Position numbers and translations under genes: made by a program. Positions 1 through 5,117 of a stretch of DNA of 14,468 bases are shown here, piece after piece. The DNA comes from JAFDVN01 sp964472275 (GTDB taxonomy: Bacteria; Acidobacteriota; Holophagae; Holophagales; Holophagaceae), in contig CAYYJN010000055.1 in the NCBI GenBank assembly GCA_964472275.1, positions 1 through 14,468 on the forward strand. The letters are read 5' to 3'. The notes beneath the pieces are model-generated. The model saw only the letters and a program-made list of their open reading frames with translations. It was not told the origin of the DNA and ran no database searches. How positions within the stretch are numbered: position 1 is the first letter of the stretch; the number at the start of each line of letters is the position of its first letter.

Positions 1-2
1 CA

Positions 3-401
3 TCGGCCAAAGGACTGGATCTCTGGGCGCCACGCTACGCCCGCCTGGCGCTAGCCACGGCCTTCCTCTCCGCCGTCGCCTCGCGCTTCGGGCTTTGGCA
101 AGGCCACTTCTCCATGGCGCGCTTCCACGAGTTCATCGCCTACACCGGCGAAGTGAACGCCTTTCTTCCGGCCAAAATCTGGCCTTATCTCGCCTGGATG
201 GCCACCGCCGCCGAAACGGCCTGTGGCCTCGCGCTGCTCGCGGGCATCAAGCCGCGCTGGTCCGCCTTCGCGAGCGCGGGCCTGCTCTTCATCTTCGGCG
301 CCGCGATGGCGATCTCCCAAGGACTCAAGTCCCCGCTCGACTATTCCGTGTTCAGCGCCTCCGCCGCGGCCCTGCTGCTGGCCCTGCGCGCGCCTCGCTA
401 A
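3..401 (+). CDS. DoxX-like membrane protein, 5' end outside window
   Basis: The reading frame is open from the window edge (first full codon at 3) to TAA at 399-401, giving 132 visible residues, so the true start lies upstream and most of the protein is present. The sequence is hydrophobic with about four membrane segments: an opening ARLALATAFLSAVASRFGLW helix, a segment around IWPYLAWMATAAETACGLALL, one around SAFASAGLLFIFGAAMAIS, and a C-terminal Ala/Leu-rich helix. This matches the small four-helix DoxX/DoxD-like family, often found beside redox or thiol-peroxide proteins; function of individual members is poorly defined. The next gene is an AhpD-like protein 11 bp downstream, which fits that pairing. 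An ATG at 114 is internal, because family-like sequence continues upstream of it. No promoter can be judged because the start is not visible. Confidence 0.75.
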   Translation, partial: SAKGLDLWAPRYARLALATAFLSAVASRFGLWQGHFSMARFHEFIAYTGEVNAFLPAKIWPYLAWMATAAETACGLALLAGIKPRWSAFASAGLLFIFGAAMAISQGLKSPLDYSVFSASAAALLLALRAPR

Positions 402-412
402 AGGAGCCCACG

Positions 413-859
413 ATGCGCCTCTCCAAACCCTACCCCGAACTCGCCCCCGCTCTCTTCGAGGCCCAGCTCGAACTCTCGAAGCGGACGAAGGCCATGGGCC
501 TTGACCCCAAACTCCGCGACCTACTCGATCTGCGCGTGTCCCAGCTCAACGGCTGCGCCTACTGCGCCGACATGCACGCCACGGACCTGCTGAAGCGCAA
601 GGAGTCGCCGCGCCGCCTCGCGACGCTCCACGCCTGGCGCGACACGGACCTCTTCACGCCCAAGGAGCAGGCGGCGCTGGCCTGGGCCGAAGCCTTGACG
701 AAGCTCACCTCGCACCCGGACATGGATCCCGTCTTCGAGGGGCTGAAACCGCACTTCAGCGAAACGGAGATCGTCGCGCTCACCTTCGCCACCCTCACCA
801 TCAACGGCTGGAACCGCCTCGGCGTCGGATTCCGCCTCGACTTGCCGGAGGAAGCGTGA
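413..859 (+). CDS. AhpD-like / carboxymuconolactone decarboxylase family protein
   Basis: A 148-residue protein starting at ATG 413, preceded by AAGGAG at 400-405 with suitable spacing. It carries the hallmark of the AhpD/CMD fold: the CxxC plus downstream His motif in NGCAYCADMHA (Cys48, Cys51, His55), preceded by a helical stretch DPKLRDLLDLRVSQL. In AhpD the two cysteines and the histidine support peroxide reduction or disulfide exchange; many short stand-alone members are annotated as alkylhydroperoxidase-like without a known substrate. Here the full redox motif is retained, so a thiol-dependent peroxidase or detoxification role is plausible, and the metabolic decarboxylase activity is unlikely. 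It sits between a DoxX-like gene and a GNAT gene; its TGA overlaps the next start (GTGA), implying co-translation. Family assignment is firm; substrate unknown. Confidence 0.85.
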   Translation: MRLSKPYPELAPALFEAQLELSKRTKAMGLDPKLRDLLDLRVSQLNGCAYCADMHATDLLKRKESPRRLATLHAWRDTDLFTPKEQAALAWAEALTKLTSHPDMDPVFEGLKPHFSETEIVALTFATLTINGWNRLGVGFRLDLPEEA

Positions 860-1311
860 GTCTCACCTTCCATCAGGATCGCCGCCCCAGCGTGGACGCC
901 ATCCGCGCCCTCTACGCCGCGTCGCCCCTGCGCCGCCCCATCGGGGACCCGGCGCGCATCGGGCGGATGTTCGAGCATGCGAATGTCATCCTCACGGCCT
1001 ATGACGGCGAACGCCTCGTCGGCCTGTTGCGCGGATGGACGGACCACGCCTTCGACGGCTACATCTGCGATCTGGCCATCCATCCCAGCTACCAGAAGCA
1101 GCGCGTCGGCAAGCGTCTGCTCGACGAGGCGACGGCCCTGAGCCCGGACATCCGCTGGGTGCTGCTCGCGTCGCCCATCGCCAAGGACTACTACGGTCAC
1201 CTCGGATGGGAAGCGCTATCGAACGCCTGGCTCTGGCCCCGCGCGGGCGGCGCGATGCCGGATTACGCGAGCTACCAGGCCGAGTTCGCCGAACTGGCGG
1301 CCCGCGCATGA
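856..1311 (+). CDS. GNAT family N-acetyltransferase
   Basis: A 151-residue protein starting at GTG 856, whose first bases overlap the upstream TGA by 4 bp. The GNAT core is clear: a beta strand VILTAYDGERLVGLLRG, then strand ICDLAIHPSYQ leading into the acetyl-CoA pyrophosphate loop QKQRVGKRLL (Q/R-x-x-G-x-G/R type, residues about 85-94), and a late strand IRWVLLASPIAKDYYGHLGWE typical of motif B. Short single-domain GNATs of this kind transfer an acetyl group from acetyl-CoA to small amines, amino acids or protein N-termini; nothing here fixes the substrate. Operon position between an AhpD-like protein and a DMT exporter suggests a stress or detoxification setting, but this is inference. Its stop overlaps the next ATG (ATGA). 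Confidence 0.85.
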   Translation: MSLTFHQDRRPSVDAIRALYAASPLRRPIGDPARIGRMFEHANVILTAYDGERLVGLLRGWTDHAFDGYICDLAIHPSYQKQRVGKRLLDEATALSPDIRWVLLASPIAKDYYGHLGWEALSNAWLWPRAGGAMPDYASYQAEFAELAARA

Positions 1312-2186
1312 GCAACCTCTCGCTCTACCTCGCCTCGGTCCTCATCTGGGGCTCCACCTGGCTCGCCATCACCTATCAATACGGTCGGGTCGCGCCTGAG
1401 GTTTCCGTCGCCTATCGCTTCGCGCTCGCGGCCGCGCTGCTGCTGGGCTGGTGCTTGGCGCGGCGGATGAGGATGCGCTTCAGCCTCGCCCAGCACGGTT
1501 GGATCGCGCTGCAGGGCGCGACGATGTTCGGCGCGAACTATGTGCTCGTCTACCTCGCCGAACAGCGCATCGCATCGGGTCTCATGGCGGTGATCTTCTC
1601 GCTGCTCGCCGTGCTCAACCTTCTCGGCGCGCGCGCCTTCTTCGGGACGCGGCTCGCGCCAGCCGCGTTGGTGGGCACGGCCATCGGCATCGGCGGCGTG
1701 GCGCTCGTGTGCCTGCCGCGGGCCTCGCTCCACGGCGGCTCCGGTCTCGCCTTCGCCATCGCCGCGACGGTCCTCTCCAGCTTCAGCAACCTGCTTTCCC
1801 AGCGGAACCAGCGCGGCGGCCTGCCCGTGATGCAGACCAACGCCTACGGCATGCTCTACGGCGCGGCCTTCGTGGCGCTCTACTGCCTCCTCGCGGGTCG
1901 CCCTTTCACGCTGGATCTGTCGGCGCGCTACCTGGGCTCGCTCGCCTTCCTCGCGCTGTTCGGCTCCGTGCTCGCCTTCGGCGCCTACCTCACGCTCATC
2001 GGCCGCATCGGCGCGGGCCGCGCGGGCTACGCGATGGTGGCGATCCCGGTGGTGGCGCTCGCCCTGTCCACCGCCTTCGAAGGCCTGCGTTGGGAATGGA
2101 CCCTCGCCCTCGGCGCCGCGCTCTGCCTGGCGGGGAACTTCCTCGTGCTGCCGAGGGCTCCGAAACCCGCCGAAGCGACCATCTAA
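1308..2186 (+). CDS. EamA/DMT-superfamily transporter
   Basis: A 292-residue, very hydrophobic protein beginning at ATG 1308 (ATGA overlap with the GNAT stop). Its length and about ten predicted membrane helices arranged as two EamA repeats fit the drug/metabolite transporter superfamily. The first repeat opens with LYLASVLIWGSTWLAI, the usual W-G-S/T-W signature of EamA proteins, and includes YRFALAAALLL and ASGLMAVIFSLLAVLNLL. The second repeat starts near GSGLAFAIAATVLSSFSN, with AGRAGYAMVAIPVVALALS and a last helix ending NFLVLP. Such inner-membrane proteins usually export amino acids, nucleosides or small metabolites; substrate cannot be read from sequence. It closes a four-gene cluster; the repeat block at 2192-2365 follows its stop. 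Confidence 0.88.
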   Translation: MSNLSLYLASVLIWGSTWLAITYQYGRVAPEVSVAYRFALAAALLLGWCLARRMRMRFSLAQHGWIALQGATMFGANYVLVYLAEQRIASGLMAVIFSLLAVLNLLGARAFFGTRLAPAALVGTAIGIGGVALVCLPRASLHGGSGLAFAIAATVLSSFSNLLSQRNQRGGLPVMQTNAYGMLYGAAFVALYCLLAGRPFTLDLSARYLGSLAFLALFGSVLAFGAYLTLIGRIGAGRAGYAMVAIPVVALALSTAFEGLRWEWTLALGAALCLAGNFLVLPRAPKPAEATI

Positions 2187-2191
2187 GGAAA

Positions 2192-2365
2192 AAAGAGAAG
2201 CTGAACCACAGAGCCTCGGAGACCCGGAGAAGGCCTTTCACCGCAAAGCCGCCAAGGACGCGAAGGCACGCCGACCCACCAGGCCTCGACCTCTCTGCGT
2301 CCCCGTGCCTCCGCGGTGAACATGTTTTCTTCGCGTCCTTGGCGGCTTTGCGGTTCCCGCTCTTT
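2192..2365. repeat. Interleaved inverted-repeat block between the EamA gene and rlmN
   Basis: This gene-free interval holds two nested-offset inverted repeats in the order A-B-A'-B'. A (about 2205-2232) and A' (about 2290-2317) are degenerate complements, matching at 20 of 28 positions; they resemble the widespread ACCACAGAGxCxCGGAGA-type repeat. B (2240-2265) and B' (2329-2354) are exact 26-base complements beginning ACCGCAAAGCCGCCAAGG. Outermost, AAAGAG (2192-2197) faces CTCTTT (2360-2365) and GAACC (2203-2207) faces GGTTC (2352-2356). The B sequence is the same family as the repeats around the GxxExxY gene at 3498-3527 and 3928-3957. No ORF of note lies inside, so it may be an empty or decayed version of that cassette, or a non-autonomous intergenic repeat. 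It may also terminate the upstream operon. Confidence 0.8.
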
Positions 2366-2387
2366 GAATTCGAGAGCATGAGGTAAA

Positions 2388-3500
2388 ATGAAATCGGGGC
2401 CGAAGGGCCCCTTTCCTATGACCGAGACTGCCGCCTTCGCCTGGGAGCGGCCCGCGCCGGAAGCGGCCGGGCGGCCTTCGGCCTGGGGGCTGCTGCCGGA
2501 AGCGCTGGAGGCCATGGGCGCGCCCATCGGCGGCGATCATCTCTTCGGACGGATGCAGCGGCCCTGGACCTGGAAGGACGGCGCGTTGGACTTGGGCAAG
2601 GGCGCGTCGGCCTGGCTCCGAGAAAACGCGGACCTGCACTTGCCGGAGATCCTGGAGCGCCACCGTTCCAGCGATGGCTCGACGAAGCTCGTGCTGGGCC
2701 TCGCCGATGGCCACCGCATCGAGGCCGTCCACATGCCGCGCCGCGTGCGGAATCCGCGCGTCACTTTCTGCATCTCAAGCCAGGTGGGCTGCGCCATGGG
2801 CTGCACCTTCTGCGCCACGGGCGCCATGGGCATCAAGCGCAACCTCCAGGCGGGCGAGATCGTCGGCCAGGTGCTGCGCCTCCTCTCGGAACTCGGCCCC
2901 GCGAGCCCCAGCCAACTCAATCTCGTCTTCATGGGCATGGGCGAGCCGCTGCACAACCTCGCCAATGTCCATCAGGCCATCCGCGTCATGTGCGACCGGC
3001 GCGGCCTCGACCTCGCCGCCTCGCGCATCACGGTGTCCACCTCCGGCCTCGTGAGCGGCATCGAGAAGTTGTCGAAGCTGAGTCCGCGCCCTCTGCTCGC
3101 GCTCAGCCTCAACGCGACGACGGACGAGATGCGCTCCACCACCATGCCCGTGAACCGCGCCTGGAACCTCGCTCGGCTGCGGCAGGCGCTCGACGCCTGG
3201 GGTCTGCGGCCCAACGAGAAGTTCACCTTCGAATTCGTCTTGCTGGCGGGCGTCAACGACACGGACGGCGACGCGGACCGCCTCGCCGCCTGGCTCGGCG
3301 AGCTGCGCCACAAGCATGTGGTGAACCTCATCCCCATGAATGAGCACGCCCATTCGGTGTTCCACGAACCGCTGGAGCAACGCATCCAAGCCTTCAGCGA
3401 CCGTCTCAAGGCGCTCGGCTGCTTCGTCACCGTGCGCCGCTCCCGTGGACGCGATGTGCAGGCCGCCTGCGGCCAGCTGGTGAAAGAAGGAACTGCGTAA
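2388..3500 (+). CDS. rlmN: 23S rRNA (adenine-2503-C2)/tRNA methyltransferase RlmN
   Basis: A 370-residue radical-SAM enzyme. RlmN methylates C2 of A2503 in 23S rRNA, and of A37 in some tRNAs, by a mechanism using a methylated cysteine. The sequence has the 4Fe-4S motif CxxxCxxC in GCAMGCTFCATG (Cys135, 139, 142), the conserved upstream Cys128 in FCISSQVGC, the MGMGEPLHN segment involved in SAM binding, and the C-terminal catalytic Cys361 in RGRDVQAACGQL. All key residues are present, so it should be active. ATG 2388 has a GAGG four bases upstream. A second ATG at 2418 (MTETAAF) is a serious alternative, because a terminator-like hairpin (2396-2411) lies between the two and would otherwise encode an odd GPKGPFP stretch. 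The stop codon TAA (3498-3500) is the first three bases of the left GxxExxY-flanking repeat. Cfr-type resistance paralogues are less likely given the housekeeping context. Confidence 0.95.
   Translation: MKSGPKGPFPMTETAAFAWERPAPEAAGRPSAWGLLPEALEAMGAPIGGDHLFGRMQRPWTWKDGALDLGKGASAWLRENADLHLPEILERHRSSDGSTKLVLGLADGHRIEAVHMPRRVRNPRVTFCISSQVGCAMGCTFCATGAMGIKRNLQAGEIVGQVLRLLSELGPASPSQLNLVFMGMGEPLHNLANVHQAIRVMCDRRGLDLAASRITVSTSGLVSGIEKLSKLSPRPLLALSLNATTDEMRSTTMPVNRAWNLARLRQALDAWGLRPNEKFTFEFVLLAGVNDTDGDADRLAAWLGELRHKHVVNLIPMNEHAHSVFHEPLEQRIQAFSDRLKALGCFVTVRRSRGRDVQAACGQLVKEGTA
2396..2411 (+). terminator. Terminator-like hairpin at the rlmN 5' end
   Basis: GGGGCC (2396-2401), loop GAAG, GGCCCC (2406-2411) form a perfect 6-bp stem followed by only three T. 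It lies just inside the longer rlmN reading frame and just upstream of the alternative ATG 2418. It could end transcription from the upstream operon, attenuate rlmN, or simply be 5' untranslated structure. The short T-run makes strong intrinsic termination uncertain. Confidence 0.35.
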
Positions 3501-3527
3501 CGCGAAGTCGCCAAGGCGCGAAGGCGC
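3498..3527 (+). repeat. Left inverted repeat flanking the GxxExxY gene
   Basis: A 30-base repeat beginning TAACGCGAAGTCGCCAAGG. It matches the complement of 3928-3957 at 29 of 30 positions; the only mismatch is 3512 against 3943. Its first three bases are the rlmN stop codon. It belongs to the same sequence family as the B/B' arms at 2240-2265 and 2329-2354. No target-site duplication is visible outside the pair. Confidence 0.9.
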
Positions 3528-3567
3528 AACGGAGCTGGCCATTCACGAGAACGAAATTGCCCAGATC

Positions 3568-3921
3568 GTGGTGGACGCGAGCATCGCAGTCCACCGGACG
3601 CTTGGCGGATGCGGCTTCCTGGAGGCTGTTTACGAAGAGGCCCTCGCGTGGGAGCTCAAGTCGCGCGGGCTGAAGATCGAGCGCCAGAAGGAATGCCCCG
3701 TGATCTACCGCGGGCACACCCTTGGGGCGCCGCTCAGGCTTGATCTCCTGGTCGAAGGCAAAGTGATCGTGGAATGCACAGCCACCGCCCAGCATTCGGA
3801 CATCTTCGAATCACAGTTGCTCACTTATCTCAGGGTCGCCGGCATGAGATTGGGTCTGCTGCTGAACTTCGGCGCCTCTCAAATGAAGAACGGCATCCGC
3901 CGAATCGTGAATAATCTTTGA
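3568..3921 (+). CDS. GxxExxY protein (PD-(D/E)XK nuclease-like)
   Basis: A small protein of the GxxExxY family, which belongs to the PD-(D/E)XK nuclease-like fold; biological role unknown. From GTG 3568 it is 117 residues, with the naming motif GFLEAVY (Gly16, Glu19, Tyr22), the conserved acidic residue in RLDLLV (Asp59), strand KVIVE (Glu69) and the family-typical tail FESQLLTYLRVAGMRLGLLLNFG. The usual E-x-K catalytic triplet reads Glu-Cys-Thr (69-71), so the lysine is missing and nuclease activity is doubtful. The frame stays open upstream, and family members normally begin about ten residues earlier (here ELAIHENEIAQIV, from about 3532), yet no ATG, GTG or TTG occurs there; the start is therefore uncertain. 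The gene lies between a 29/30 inverted repeat, in line with rlmN and dut. Confidence 0.82.
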   Translation: MVDASIAVHRTLGGCGFLEAVYEEALAWELKSRGLKIERQKECPVIYRGHTLGAPLRLDLLVEGKVIVECTATAQHSDIFESQLLTYLRVAGMRLGLLLNFGASQMKNGIRRIVNNL

Positions 3922-3927
3922 ATCCCG

Positions 3928-3957
3928 GCGCCTTCGCGCCTTAGCGACTTCGCGTTA
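3928..3957 (-). repeat. Right inverted repeat flanking the GxxExxY gene
   Basis: Complement of the 30-base repeat at 3498-3527 with one mismatch (3943). It starts seven bases after the GxxExxY stop codon and ends eight bases before the dut ribosome binding site (AGGAG, 3965-3969). With the left copy it could form a long stem in a transcript reading through the cassette. Confidence 0.9.
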
Positions 3958-3977
3958 AGCCTTTAGGAGCCTCAGAG

Positions 3978-4436
3978 ATGCGCGTGCCTGTTCACATTCT
4001 TCCCCACGGCGAAGGGCTCGACCTGCCCGCCTACGCGACGGCCCACGCGGCGGGCCTGGATCTGCGCGCGGCGATTCCGGAGGGCGAAGTTTGGAACCTC
4101 ACGCCGGGCCAGCGACGCCTCGTGCCCACGGGGCTCACGATGGCCATTCCCGAAGGCTTCGAGGGCCAGGTGCGGCCACGATCCGGCCTCGCGCTCAAGC
4201 ACGGCCTCACCGTCCTCAACGCGCCGGGCACCATTGACGCCGACTACCGTGGAGAGGTGGCGGTGCTGCTCATCAACCACGGCGACGCGGCCTTCGAGCT
4301 GAAGCGCGGCGAGCGCATCGCCCAGCTCATCTTCGCGCCCGTCACCCGCGCGGCCTGGGAGGCGGTGGAGCATCTGGACGCGCTGGGCGCCACGGCGCGG
4401 GGCGAAGGCGGCTACGGCTCCACGGGCCGAAGCTGA
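3978..4436 (+). CDS. dut: Deoxyuridine 5'-triphosphate nucleotidohydrolase (dUTPase)
   Basis: A 152-residue trimeric-type dUTPase, which hydrolyses dUTP to dUMP and pyrophosphate, keeping uracil out of DNA and supplying dUMP for thymidylate synthesis. All five family motifs appear in order: HAAGLDLRAA (I), RPRSGLALKHG (II), NAPGTIDADYRGEV (III, with catalytic Asp and Tyr in the uracil pocket), RGERIAQLIFAPV (IV) and the flexible C-terminal RGEGGYGSTGR (V). Length is usual for the family. ATG 3978 has AGGAG at 3965-3969, eight bases away. The gene is downstream of the GxxExxY cassette and ends at a strong hairpin that faces the convergent skp gene. Confidence 0.97.
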   Translation: MRVPVHILPHGEGLDLPAYATAHAAGLDLRAAIPEGEVWNLTPGQRRLVPTGLTMAIPEGFEGQVRPRSGLALKHGLTVLNAPGTIDADYRGEVAVLLINHGDAAFELKRGERIAQLIFAPVTRAAWEAVEHLDALGATARGEGGYGSTGRS

Positions 4437-4439
4437 AAC

Positions 4440-4467
4440 GAAGAGGGCCCCTCGCGGGGCCCTCTTC
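4440..4467. terminator. Perfect hairpin between convergent dut and skp
   Basis: GAAGAGGGCCCC (4440-4451), loop TCGC, GGGGCCCTCTTC (4456-4467): a 12-bp perfect stem starting four bases after the dut stop and ending 16 bases before the skp stop codon. It is placed to serve both converging transcripts. A true T-run is absent on the + strand; the - strand has only GTTTC after the stem. Confidence 0.8.
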
Positions 4468-4483
4468 GCGCGATCGGTGTCGC

Positions 4484-5089
4484 TTACTTCTTGCCGGTGG
4501 GCTTGGTCGCGGGCTTCGGGGCGGCGGCGCCGTAACCGGCGTCGGCGGGGAACTTGGCGTCCACGCGCTTGGCGACTTCGTCGCTGAAGGAGAGGGCGGC
4601 CTGCTCATCCAGGTAGGCGAAGAGCCCCTGGTTGTACTGGATCACGGCCTGCAGGCCCTTCTCCTTGGCGATCTGCTCGAGGATGGGGCCCACATCCTGG
4701 TTGAACTGGGCGCCGGCCTTCTGCTTGGCCTTGTCCATGGAGGCCTGGGCGTCCTCCTTCATCTTGTTGAAGTCGTACTGGAGGTCGCGGAGCTGCTTCT
4801 CCAGCTTCTCCTTGCCATCGTCCGAGAGGCCGGTGGCCTGGAGCTGCTTCTGGAGCTGCTGGCCTTCGGCGGCCTTGGCCTGGAGCTTGTCCTGCCAGGA
4901 CTCGGCCTCGACCTTCAGGCCCGAGAACAGCTTGCGGCAGTGGCCGCTCTGCTCGATGACGCGCTCGGGCACGAGGACCGCGAACTTATCAATGGTGGAG
5001 GTGGCCGTGGAAGCGGCGGTGGTCTGCTGGGCGAAGGCCGGCAGGGCCAGGGCCGCGACGGCGGCGAGGGCGAGAGTGGAACGGCGCAT
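4484..5089 (-). CDS. skp: OmpH/Skp family periplasmic chaperone
   Basis: A 201-residue secreted protein. Residues 1-20 form a signal peptide (MRRSTLALAAVAALALPAFA, likely cleaved before QQ). The mature part has the OmpH/Skp opening strand (FAVLVPERVIEQS), then a long charged, heptad-like helical region (about 58-130: KVEAESWQDKLQAKAAEGQQLQ ... YDFNKMKEDAQASMDKAK) forming the tentacle coiled coil, then a returning GLQAVIQYNQGLFAYLDE segment. The C-terminus is a short Lys/Pro/Ala tail. Skp trimers hold unfolded outer-membrane proteins in the periplasm and hand them to BamA, whose gene ends 28 bp upstream. ATG 5089 is preceded by AAGGAG (complement of 5095-5100). The longer length compared with E. 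coli Skp (about 160) comes from the tail and N-terminal linker. Confidence 0.88.
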   Translation of the reverse strand: MRRSTLALAAVAALALPAFAQQTTAASTATSTIDKFAVLVPERVIEQSGHCRKLFSGLKVEAESWQDKLQAKAAEGQQLQKQLQATGLSDDGKEKLEKQLRDLQYDFNKMKEDAQASMDKAKQKAGAQFNQDVGPILEQIAKEKGLQAVIQYNQGLFAYLDEQAALSFSDEVAKRVDAKFPADAGYGAAAPKPATKPTGKK

Positions 5090-5117
5090 GGAGGCTCCTT
5101 GAAATCGCGGTATCGGG

